Assembly: GCA_964545715.1 (NCBI GenBank)
Contig: CAZJHX010000041.1
Coordinates: 5,563-69,562 of the forward strand
Length of the DNA stretch: 64,000 nucleotides
Reading direction: 5' to 3'
Source of the DNA: CAZJHX01 sp964545715
GTDB lineage: Bacteria > Myxococcota_A > UBA9042 > GCA-2863065
Shown: positions 56,950 to 64,000 of the stretch, in pieces
Layout of the letters: each line of letters starts with the position of its first letter
Position numbering within the stretch: the stretch's first letter is position 1
Translations under genes and position numbers: made by a program
The notes under the pieces: generated by a model
What the model was told of the DNA's origin: nothing
The model's input: only the letters and a program-made list of their open reading frames with translations
Database searches by the model: none

Positions 56950-57372
56950 TCAGTCCCGGTGGTATTTGCCGCCGCGGTTGATCGAATCTGCGCGGTAGAG
57001 CTGCTCGGCGATCATCACAAAACACAGCTGGTGCGGCAGCGTCAGCCTGGAGAGCGCCAGCGACAGGTCGGCCGCGGCCTTCTCCTCGGGGCGAAGGCCG
57101 TCCGCATCCCCGATCAAAAACGCCACGCCCGGCACCCCACGCCGCTCAAAGTCCTGCACGCGCTTTGCAAAGGCCGCCGATGTCAGCTGTTGGCCGCGCT
57201 CATCCAGCGCGATAGAGCGCCAGCCCTTGGGCACATGCTCCAGCAGCGATCCCTTCTTGACCAGGATCCGGTCGACGGGCACACGTCCGCGCAGCAGCTT
57301 TTGGTAGTAATCAAACCGCTCGATCAGCGAGGGTTCGCGCAGTCGGGACCGCGACAGGACGAGCGCTTTCAG
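56950..57372 (-). CDS. rlmH: 23S rRNA (pseudouridine1915-N3)-methyltransferase, CTG start
   Basis: 140 aa SPOUT methyltransferase acting on helix 69 of 23S rRNA. FLIGDADGL (SAM-binding knot), SLSRLTLPHQLCFVMIAEQLYRA and the C-terminal GGKYHRD are diagnostic. The normal N-terminus (LKALVLSRSRLREPSLIERF) is encoded upstream of the first canonical start codon (GTG 57282), so starting there would delete the first beta strand. The only start-like codon in the open stretch is CTG 57372, in a CTGA overlap with the rsfS stop, mirroring the ATGA/GTGA couplings elsewhere. Next to rsfS, as often seen. Confidence 0.88.
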   Translation of the reverse strand: MKALVLSRSRLREPSLIERFDYYQKLLRGRVPVDRILVKKGSLLEHVPKGWRSIALDERGQQLTSAAFAKRVQDFERRGVPGVAFLIGDADGLRPEEKAAADLSLALSRLTLPHQLCFVMIAEQLYRADSINRGGKYHRD

Positions 57373-57776
57373 GGTTGGAAGATCACGCCCTGCTCAAAGA
57401 CACTCTCGACCATCTCGTCTTCCCAGGCTGGGGTCTCGATGGGCAACTTCTCGGCTTCCTGCCACAGCCCGTCCAGGTCGTAATAACCACGTACGGGAGC
57501 GTTGAAGACATGAACCACGACGTCCCCGTAGTCCATAAGCACCCACTGACCGCCGTCCGCGCCCTCGATACCGTTGGCCAGACGGCCATCCTCTTTCTTC
57601 ATCGACAGCGAGATGTGATCGGCGATGGCTTTCACCTGCCGGTCGCTTCGGCCGCTGGCAACAATGAGGTAGTCGGTATATCCGACGAGGTCGGAGACGT
57701 GCAGAACCTTGAGGTTGAATGCCTTCTTGTCAAAGGCAAGCTCGGTGAGTCGCAATGCGAGCAGTTTAGCGTCCAA
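57369..57776 (-). CDS. rsfS: Ribosomal silencing factor
   Basis: 135 aa, TTG start. RsfS/Iojap protein blocks 30S-50S joining by binding L14. Family blocks LKVLHVSDLVGYTDYLIVASG, SDRQVKAIADHI, WVLMDYGDVVVHVFNAPVRGYYDLDGLW all present. Usually sits with nadD; here it follows proA by 88 nt and precedes rlmH. That 88-nt gap contains nothing recognisable. Confidence 0.95.
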   Translation of the reverse strand: MDAKLLALRLTELAFDKKAFNLKVLHVSDLVGYTDYLIVASGRSDRQVKAIADHISLSMKKEDGRLANGIEGADGGQWVLMDYGDVVVHVFNAPVRGYYDLDGLWQEAEKLPIETPAWEDEMVESVFEQGVIFQP

Positions 57777-57864
57777 GTAAAGATCACCTCGTGGGGTCGT
57801 TTGAAACCCAGTTCAGATTACATGACGAAACCAAAGCGCGTCCATTCACTGTGTATGTTGAGGC

Positions 57865-59106
57865 TCACGGTCTGACGTGCCCCTCGCCATAAACGACAAA
57901 CTTTTGAGTCGTCAGCTCTTTCAACCCCATCGGTCCAAATGCGTGCAGACGTGAGGTGCTGATGCCAATCTCCGCGCCCAGACCCAGCTCGCCGCCGTCG
58001 TTGAAGCGGGTTGAAGCGTTGACCATGACGGCGCTGGACGGCACTGATGCGACAAACGCGTTGGCCCGCCCATAGTCGCTGGTGATGATCGACTCGGTGT
58101 GGTCGCTGCCGTAGATCCGGATGTGCTCGATCGCCGCGTCCATGTCGTCGACGACCCGCACGCTCAGGATCAGATCCAGGTACTCCGCGTGCCAGTCAGC
58201 GTCGCCCGCGGGGGTCATGTCCGGCCACAGCGCGCGTGCTCGCTCACAGCCACGCAGCTCCACGCCGGTCTCGCTCAAGGTGTTGGCCACGGCGGGTACG
58301 AACTTCTCGGCAACCGCGCGGTGGACCAGTAGCGTCTCCAGCGCGTTGCACACGCCCGGACGCTGCGTTTTGGCGTTGACCGCGATGTCGGCGGCCATGG
58401 CCAGGTCCGCGGTGTCGTCCACGAACACGTGGCAGACGCCCTTGTAGTGCTGCACGACCGGGATCTGGCTGTTCTGGGTCACGTACCGGATCAGGCCCTC
58501 GCCGCCGCGCGGGATCACAAGATCGACGGTCTGCGCCTGCTCCAGCAGCTCACTGACCTGCCCGCGCTCGGTCAGATGCACCACCGCGTCCGCCGGCAGG
58601 CCCTGTGCGGTCAACGCGTCGCGCAGCACCTGGGCCAGCGCCAGGTTGGAGTGCGCCGCCTCCCGGCCACCTTTCAGGATGGCCGCGTTGCCGGACTTCA
58701 GGCACAGCGCGCCGGCGTCGATCACCACGTTGGGGCGCGATTCAAAGATCATCGCCACGACCCCCAGCGGGATGCGCATGCGCCCGACGCGCAGGCCGTT
58801 GGGCCGCCTCACCAGGTCGCTGATGTCTCCGATCGGGTCGGGCAGCGCGGCGATATCGCGCACGGCGGCCGCGATTCCGCCCAGCCGCTTATGGTCCAGC
58901 CGCAGCCGGTCCACCATGGCCGACGACAGGCCGGCCTCTTCGGCCGCCGCCAGGTCCAGCGCGTTGCTGGCCAGGATGGTGTCCGCGCGCTCCATGAGCA
59001 GGTCGGCGACCCCGCGCAGGACGGCGTTCTTGGTGTCCGTCGAGGCTGTCGCCAGCGCCGGCTGGGCGTCGCGTGCGGCCTGACACATCTGTTGTACAGT
59101 GCTCAT
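57865..59106 (-). CDS. proA: Gamma-glutamyl phosphate reductase
   Basis: 413 aa, NADPH-dependent second enzyme of proline synthesis. PNGLRVGRMRIPLGVVAMIF, ALCLKSGNAAILKGGREA, and catalytic Cys253 in RPGVCNALETLLVH are visible; the C-terminus has AEIGISTSRLHAFGPMGL. AGGAAG lies about 6 nt before the ATG. proB is not in the window. Divergent from the CAP gene by 76 nt. Confidence 0.95.
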   Translation of the reverse strand: MSTVQQMCQAARDAQPALATASTDTKNAVLRGVADLLMERADTILASNALDLAAAEEAGLSSAMVDRLRLDHKRLGGIAAAVRDIAALPDPIGDISDLVRRPNGLRVGRMRIPLGVVAMIFESRPNVVIDAGALCLKSGNAAILKGGREAAHSNLALAQVLRDALTAQGLPADAVVHLTERGQVSELLEQAQTVDLVIPRGGEGLIRYVTQNSQIPVVQHYKGVCHVFVDDTADLAMAADIAVNAKTQRPGVCNALETLLVHRAVAEKFVPAVANTLSETGVELRGCERARALWPDMTPAGDADWHAEYLDLILSVRVVDDMDAAIEHIRIYGSDHTESIITSDYGRANAFVASVPSSAVMVNASTRFNDGGELGLGAEIGISTSRLHAFGPMGLKELTTQKFVVYGEGHVRP

Positions 59107-59169
59107 ACTCGCTTCCTAGTAGCACGATCGGTACCTGTGGAAAAAGTGGCTGGCTCGCCCGACCGCACT

Positions 59170-59175
59170 TAGACT
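59170..59175 (+). promoter_or_regulatory. Candidate -10 box (TAGACT) for the CAP-domain gene
   Basis: Ends 7 nt before ATG 59183; predicted leaderless start. Confidence 0.4.
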
Positions 59176-59182
59176 CGGGCCG

Positions 59183-60361
59183 ATGCCGTATGTCCGTCAC
59201 ATCTCGATCCTCGCATTCTTGGTGGCGCTCCTGGCGCCGGCCGATGCTGTGGCGTCCGGACCCGCGCTCGTCTATCACGGCGTCCCCGAGCGTGTGGAGC
59301 TGACGACGCAGGAGGCCATTCTGGCGGATGAGGTGCGCTCCCTGCTGCGCGACAAGAAGGGCGCGCGCCCGGTCTTGGACACCGTGCTCTCGGCGGCCGC
59401 GGAGGCCCTGCTGCGACCCGGCGTGCAGCCTCGCGACGCCCTGCGCGCCAACGGCGTGAGCGACGCGTTTGCGATCCCGGTCAGCTACACGGCGCTGGAG
59501 GGTGCGCCTGTCCTGGCGCCCGTCCGCAGCCTGGTCGACACCGACGTCCGGCGCGCGGGCATCACCCACTTCGGCGTGAGCATCCAGGGTACCGGCGGTA
59601 CCCGGCGCGTGGGCATGGTCTTTGCGCGCCGCGGCGCACAGCTCAGCCGCTTTCCGATGGCCGTGGAGGCAGGCGATAAGTTCTTGCTAAACGGCATGCT
59701 GGAGCCGGACCTGAAGGACCCCGTGGTGTTGATCGCCACTCCGCGCGGCCGGGTGATCGAGCTGCCGGTCCGCTTCGAGCACCGCGTCTTCTGGCGCATG
59801 ATCCCGTTCCTGGAGGGCTCCGGCCGCTATCACATCGAGGTGCAGGCCAACAACGCGTACGGCGTGCAGGTGCTGAACCTGATGGACGTCTATGCCTTTC
59901 AGCCGGGCACGCCCCGCGAGGCGCCCGTGATCCGGCTGCGTCCGCCTGCCCGCGCCGTCAGCGATCGCGGCGACGCCGAGCGCCGAGCCGTGTCGCTGAT
60001 CAACCGCTCGCGCCGCCAGGCCGGTGTGCATGAGATCCGCGCCTCCAGCGCCCTGCGCTCCGAAGCTCGTACGCACGCCGCGGACATGGCCAAGGGCGGC
60101 TTCTTCGGGCACATCTCCCCGCACCGAGGCGGGCTCGCCAAGCGGCTGGGGCGGTCCGGAATGGCCGATCTGACCGCCAGCGAGAACATCGCCATCGCGC
60201 CGTCCCCTGAGCTTGCGCACTCCGAGCTGATGCGCAGCCCCAGTCACCTGCGCAATATCACCGACCCGCACGTGACCCACGTGGGCGTCGGCGTCTACGA
60301 GCGGCGAGGCGGGGCCCAGCCCGTCTACACGTTCACCCAGATCTTCGCCAAGCTTCGGTAG
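59183..60361 (+). CDS. Secreted CAP/SCP-domain protein
   Basis: 392 aa. Signal peptide (LVALLAPADAVASG). Residues about 25-255 are an unassigned beta-rich region (FGVSIQGTGGTRRVGMVFARR; FLEGSGRYHIEVQANNAYGVQ) that may be an N-terminal Ig-like domain. Residues about 265-392 are a CAP (cysteine-rich secretory/antigen 5/PR-1) domain: SLINRSRRQAGVHEIRAS, AADMAKGGFFGHISPHRG, LTASENIAIAPSPELAH, NITDPHVTHVGVGVYER. Bacterial CAP proteins are extracellular, some proteolytic; function here unknown. Confidence 0.83.
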   Translation: MPYVRHISILAFLVALLAPADAVASGPALVYHGVPERVELTTQEAILADEVRSLLRDKKGARPVLDTVLSAAAEALLRPGVQPRDALRANGVSDAFAIPVSYTALEGAPVLAPVRSLVDTDVRRAGITHFGVSIQGTGGTRRVGMVFARRGAQLSRFPMAVEAGDKFLLNGMLEPDLKDPVVLIATPRGRVIELPVRFEHRVFWRMIPFLEGSGRYHIEVQANNAYGVQVLNLMDVYAFQPGTPREAPVIRLRPPARAVSDRGDAERRAVSLINRSRRQAGVHEIRASSALRSEARTHAADMAKGGFFGHISPHRGGLAKRLGRSGMADLTASENIAIAPSPELAHSELMRSPSHLRNITDPHVTHVGVGVYERRGGAQPVYTFTQIFAKLR

Positions 60362-60383
60362 CCCCCAAAAACGTCAACTGTGA

Positions 60384-60389
60384 TAGTTT
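60384..60389 (+). promoter_or_regulatory. Candidate -10 box (TAGTTT) for valS
   Basis: Ends 8 nt before ATG 60398. Weak on its own but fits the pattern seen at other first genes. Confidence 0.3.
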
Positions 60390-60397
60390 CCCCCGTC

Positions 60398-63300
60398 ATG
60401 AACGACGGACAGAGTCTCAGTAAGAACTATGATCCCGCCAGCGTGGAGCCCGACATCTACGGGACCTGGCTGGCTGACAAAGCGTTTCACGCGGTGCCGG
60501 ACTCGCGCCCCGCCGACAAGCGCTACGTGATCATGATGCCCCTGCCCAACGTCACCGGCGCCCTGCACATGGGGCACGCCATGGACAACGTGATGCAGGA
60601 CATGCTGGTGCGCTGGCACCGCATGATGGGCGACAACTCCATGTGGATGCCGGGCACGGACCACGCCGGTATCGCCACACAGGCGGTCGTCGAGAAGCGC
60701 CTCAAGGAGCTGGAGGGGCTGACCCGCCACGACCTGGGCCGCGAGAAGCTGGTCGAGCGCATCTGGGAGTGGAAGGACCAGTACCAGGAGCGCATCATCG
60801 CTCAGCAGCAGCGCATGGGCTGCGGCTGCGACTGGGACCGCCACCGCTTCACGATGGACGCGGTGTGCGCGCGCGCCGTGCGGCATTGCTTCTTCCGCAT
60901 GTTCAAGGACGCGCTGATCTTCCGTGGTAAGCGGCTGGTCAACTGGGACGTGTACCTGCAGACCAGCGTGTCGGACGACGAGGTCTACCACGAGACGGTG
61001 CCGGGCCACTTCTGGCACCTGCGCTACCCGATCATCGATCCCAAGCCGGGCGAGCCCGCCCACGTGATCGTCGCCACCACGCGTCCCGAGACGATGCTGG
61101 GCGATACGGCCGTGGCCGTGCACCCCGATCCGGCTGCCGCGTTGGACGCGCGCATCGCCAAAGCAGAGGGTGACGAGGCCGACGCGCTGCGAGCCCGCAA
61201 GGCCGAGATGCTGGCCGGTCTGGAGCAGCTGCGCGATATGGCGCGGGACGGCCGAAAGGTGCGCCTGCCCTTGATGGAGCGCGAGATCCCGCTCATCTGC
61301 GACGAGTGGGCCAAGCCCGAGCTCGGCTCCGGCTGCGTGAAGATCACGCCGGCGCACGACCCCAACGACTACGACGTCTGGAAGCGCCACAGCGACCACA
61401 TCGGGATCATCAATATCCTCAACGTGGACGGCACGCTGAACGACAGCGTCGGGGCCTACGCAGGCCTTGACCGCTTCGAGGCCCGCGAGCGCGTGGTCGC
61501 CGACTTCGAGACCCAGGGGCTGCTGGAGCAGATCGAGGATCGCGATGTCGATATCGGCCACAGCGACCGCAGCAAGACGCCCGTGGAGCCGTATCTGTCC
61601 GACCAGTGGTTCGTGCACATGGCGGACGTCGACGGCGGCATCGTGATGGGCAAGGGCACCGCGAGAGAGCATCGCGCGGCGGGCCTGGTGCAGGCGGCAA
61701 TGGACGCGGTCACGGACGGTCGCGTGTCGATCCACCCCGAGCGCTACACCAAGACCTACCTGGACTGGCTGTCCGAGAAGCGGGACTGGCCCGTCAGCCG
61801 TCAGCTGTGGTGGGGGCACCGCATTCCAGTGTGGTCCAAGAAGGGCGCGCCTGCCGACCTGAACACCGACGAGCTCAGCGCCATCGCAGGCGATCCTCGC
61901 GTGGCGATCGAGGTGCACAAGCTCGATGAGCTCACCAACAGCATCGACGTCTGCCTGCTGGACGACGATGAGCGACTGGTCGGCGCCGTGGAGGCCCTCG
62001 GCTTTGTTCGCGACCCCGATGTGCTGGACACCTGGTTCTCGTCGGCGCTGTGGCCCTTCTCCACGTTGGGCTGGCCCGATCCGGCGACTGCGGCGCTGAA
62101 TCCCGGCCAGCCGAGCCTGGCGTCCGGCGGTGGCGGCGATCTGAGTACCGACGACATGCTGGAGTACTTCTATCCGGGCGGCTGCCTGGTGACGGGGCGC
62201 GACATCATCACGCTGTGGGTGGCCCGTATGGTGCTGGGCGGCCTGTACTGCGTCGGCGACATCCCGTTCAAAGACGTCTTCATCCACGCCAACATCCTGG
62301 ACGGAAAAGGCGAGCGGATGAGCAAGTCCAAGGGCAACGGCATCGACCCGGTGGACATCATCAACCAGTACGGCACCGACGCCATGCGCTATGTCCTGTG
62401 CGACATGCAGACCGGCACCCAGGACATTCGGCTGCCGGTGACCGCCGTGTGCCCGACCTGCGAAAACGAAAACGACCTGGCGACCACCCCGACCGGGCGC
62501 CCGATCTTCGTGCGCATCTGCAAGTCGTGCAAAAACGAGTTCGACGTGCTCGGCACCATGCCCGATATCCCGGCGGGGAAGCTCAGCTCCAAGCGCTTCG
62601 AGATCGGTCGCGGCTTCTGCACCAAGCTGTGGAACTCCGCCCGCTTTGCGTTCATGAACCTGGAGGGCGTCGACACGACCACCGAGATCGCGCAAGCGGA
62701 CCTCAAGCTGGAGGACCGCTGGATTCTGGATGGCCTCAACCAGACGATCGCGGCCGTCCAGGCCGGGCTGCTCGAGTACAACGCCAGCAACGCGATCAAC
62801 GCCGCCCGGGAGTTTTTCTGGTCGTCGCTGTGCGATTGGTATCTGGAGCTGGCCAAGCCGCGCTTCTCGGGGGAGGACGCCGAGTCCGGTCAAATCGCCC
62901 GCCGCGTGCTGGCCTACTGCCTGGACCAGGTGCTGCGCCTCTTCCACCCGTTTGTGCCGTTCATCACCGAGTTCCTGTACCAGGAGCTTGGCAAGCTGGC
63001 GCCCACCCGCGGGCTGGGCGACTGGGCCGACCTGGTGATCGGCAAACAGCTGATCACGGCCGAGTGGCCGACAACCAGCGATGCCCTGGACGACGCGGAC
63101 GTGCGTGCCCTCTTCGCCATGCAGCAGGAGGGCGCCCGTGCGGTGCGCGAGGTCCGGTCGACGGCCGGCATCTCCCCAGCGCTGCGGATCGACGTCACAA
63201 TCAAGTCCTCTCGGCCGGAGTACACCGACAACGCGTATGTGATGCAGCACGCCGCCGGAATCGGCGCGCTCACGGTCTCGCCCGACGCTGTCCGCCCGTC

Positions 63301-63556
63301 GGGTGCCGCGGTCCGCTTTCTCGGGTCCGACCCGGTCTTTGTCCACGGCGTCATCGACGACGCGGAAGAGCGCGCGCGTCTGGAGAAGGCAAAGGGCAAG
63401 CTGGCCAAGGAGATCGGCGGCTGCGAAAAGAAGCTCGGCAACCCCGGCTTTGTGGCGCGTGCCCCGGCGCACGTGGTCGAGGAGCAGAAGGCCCGCCTGG
63501 CGAAGTATCGTAAGAGCCTCGAGGAAGTCGAGCGCCTCTACAAGGAGCTGACCTGA
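60398..63556 (+). CDS. valS: Valyl-tRNA synthetase with zinc-ribbon insertion
   Basis: 1052 aa class I synthetase. LPNVTGALHMGHAMDNVMQ (HIGH), editing domain with TTRPETMLGDTAVAVHP, KMSKS at residues 640-644 (ERMSKSKGNGIDP), anticodon-binding domain and C-terminal coiled coil (EERARLEKAKGKLAKE). After TGTQDIRLPV there is an about 45-residue insert with CPTC at 685-688 and CKSC at 708-711, a zinc ribbon that most bacterial ValS lack, before FEIGRGFCTKLWNSARF resumes. ATG 60398 gives the standard N-terminus (SLSKNYDPASVE). GTG 60380 is less likely. Ends by TGATG overlap with a small gene. Confidence 0.95.
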   Translation: MNDGQSLSKNYDPASVEPDIYGTWLADKAFHAVPDSRPADKRYVIMMPLPNVTGALHMGHAMDNVMQDMLVRWHRMMGDNSMWMPGTDHAGIATQAVVEKRLKELEGLTRHDLGREKLVERIWEWKDQYQERIIAQQQRMGCGCDWDRHRFTMDAVCARAVRHCFFRMFKDALIFRGKRLVNWDVYLQTSVSDDEVYHETVPGHFWHLRYPIIDPKPGEPAHVIVATTRPETMLGDTAVAVHPDPAAALDARIAKAEGDEADALRARKAEMLAGLEQLRDMARDGRKVRLPLMEREIPLICDEWAKPELGSGCVKITPAHDPNDYDVWKRHSDHIGIINILNVDGTLNDSVGAYAGLDRFEARERVVADFETQGLLEQIEDRDVDIGHSDRSKTPVEPYLSDQWFVHMADVDGGIVMGKGTAREHRAAGLVQAAMDAVTDGRVSIHPERYTKTYLDWLSEKRDWPVSRQLWWGHRIPVWSKKGAPADLNTDELSAIAGDPRVAIEVHKLDELTNSIDVCLLDDDERLVGAVEALGFVRDPDVLDTWFSSALWPFSTLGWPDPATAALNPGQPSLASGGGGDLSTDDMLEYFYPGGCLVTGRDIITLWVARMVLGGLYCVGDIPFKDVFIHANILDGKGERMSKSKGNGIDPVDIINQYGTDAMRYVLCDMQTGTQDIRLPVTAVCPTCENENDLATTPTGRPIFVRICKSCKNEFDVLGTMPDIPAGKLSSKRFEIGRGFCTKLWNSARFAFMNLEGVDTTTEIAQADLKLEDRWILDGLNQTIAAVQAGLLEYNASNAINAAREFFWSSLCDWYLELAKPRFSGEDAESGQIARRVLAYCLDQVLRLFHPFVPFITEFLYQELGKLAPTRGLGDWADLVIGKQLITAEWPTTSDALDDADVRALFAMQQEGARAVREVRSTAGISPALRIDVTIKSSRPEYTDNAYVMQHAAGIGALTVSPDAVRPSGAAVRFLGSDPVFVHGVIDDAEERARLEKAKGKLAKEIGGCEKKLGNPGFVARAPAHVVEEQKARLAKYRKSLEEVERLYKELT

Positions 63557-63876
63557 TGGCCAAGACCGAAGGCTGGGACGAGTTCTTCATGAAGCTCAGC
63601 GACGAGTTCTGGAACGAGCTCGACGATGAGTCCCGCAACAATCTGAAGGGCGAGCCGATCCCGGAAGACATCCGCCGTGCTGCCTGCATGATCCACCCGT
63701 TTCCGGTGGGCTGGTTCGACAACCCGATCCCCAACCAGGACGGACGCAGCGCGCGCCAGGTGCTGACCCGTCGCGGCGGCGCCGGCAAGATCCGCGCAAT
63801 TCTCATAGAGATCGCCCCGATGTTTCTGCCGGACGCCAAGATCTTCAAACACGCTAAGAAGCTCGAACAGCCGTAA
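63556..63876 (+). CDS. Small protein, possibly MbcA/ParS-type antitoxin-like domain
   Basis: 106 aa, TGATG overlap with valS. C-terminal half GWFDNPIPNQDGRSARQVL with GGAGKIRAILIEI resembles the MbcA/ParS/Xre toxin-binding domain (DUF2384; pattern WxxxPxPxxxGRxxxxLL), but a HTH is lacking and no RES-type toxin gene follows within the remaining about 120 nt. The first 40 residues are helical and charged (WDEFFMKLSDEFWNELDDE). It might also be an unrelated housekeeping-linked protein. After its stop, 63877-64000 contains only a weak 6-bp hairpin (63942-63958). Confidence 0.55.
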   Translation: MAKTEGWDEFFMKLSDEFWNELDDESRNNLKGEPIPEDIRRAACMIHPFPVGWFDNPIPNQDGRSARQVLTRRGGAGKIRAILIEIAPMFLPDAKIFKHAKKLEQP

Positions 63877-64000
63877 CGAGGAGCGGGAGGGGGGCGCCAG
63901 CGGGAGGCAGCTCAACATTTGGGATTGATACTGGGCCTCACACCAGCTGTAGGCTGGTTCCTGGGGTTGATTGGTGTGGCGATCAAGATGGATGAAGGTG

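Noticed and set aside
63942..63958. ACCAGC/GCTGGT hairpin after the last gene
   Set aside because: Only 6 bp with no T-tract; too weak to call a terminator.
1..64000. tRNA, rRNA, riboswitch or CRISPR
   Set aside because: Spaces between genes are mostly under 150 nt and none shows cloverleaf, aptamer-like or spacer-repeat structure by eye; the tandem repeats at 1-10929 are coding.

Overview
This GC-rich 64 kb window looks like part of a Gram-negative, lipoprotein-rich bacterium of the Myxococcota/Bradymonadota type. This is inferred from gene content only: giant Cys-rich secreted repeat proteins, thrombospondin type 3 and MopE-like metal-binding motifs, a secreted metalloprotease ending in a MYXO-CTERM-like tail, a LolA-like/beta-barrel/MMPL triad and many lipoproteins. 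A 10-N gap at 2539-2548, flanked by what looks like sequencing-adapter sequence, shows that it is a draft scaffold.

Layout. 1-10932: one giant secreted protein made of about 24-residue CxDxxxCTxDxC repeats (Dictyostelium CTDC type), broken by a TAG codon and the gap. 10.9-11.5 kb: a decayed RAYT-like transposase. 11.6-14.2 kb (minus): kinase - DUF6285 - acyl-CoA dehydrogenase in the LvaA-LvaB-LvaC order, opposite a crotonase gene. 15-16.5 kb: a TSP3-repeat lipoprotein. 16.5-22.4 kb: bioB-bioA-bioD-bioF ending in a fused DAHP synthase/prephenate dehydratase. 22.4-22.6 kb: a 179-nt long inverted repeat that also carries the start codon of the next gene, a pseudokinase-kinase-winged-helix protein. 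24.5-29 kb: LolA-like protein, outer-membrane barrel and MMPL exporter. 29-33 kb (minus): ammonium transporter with a probable sigma-54 promoter, and a sulfatase-superfamily lipoprotein. 33.1-34.3 kb: an MMACHC (CblC)-NTAQ1 fusion. 34.2-37.2 kb: SDR, glycosyltransferase, SGNH hydrolase. 37.2-42.2 kb (minus): lipoprotein, two ABC ATPase/permease pairs and a quinone oxidoreductase in one overlapping operon. 42.3-48.5 kb (mostly minus): 5'-nucleotidase lipoprotein, MopE-motif lipoprotein and outer-membrane barrel. 48.5-53.1 kb: secreted protein, matrixin-like protease, CrtC/AttH-like protein, cysteine desulfurase. 53.2-57 kb: phosphoesterase, LipB, outer-membrane protein, CvpA, ComF. 57-59 kb (minus): RlmH, RsfS, ProA. 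59.2-63.9 kb: CAP-domain protein, ValS with a zinc-ribbon insert, and a small protein.

Genes are tightly packed. Most same-strand neighbours overlap by 4 nt (ATGA/GTGA), implying translational coupling. Many first genes have a TAnnnT hexamer ending only 6-10 nt before the start codon, which suggests leaderless mRNAs. The most unusual items are the MMACHC-NTAQ1 fusion, the pseudokinase-kinase-DNA-binding protein, the DAHP synthase/prephenate dehydratase fusion and the giant repeat protein. I saw no tRNA, rRNA or CRISPR array.
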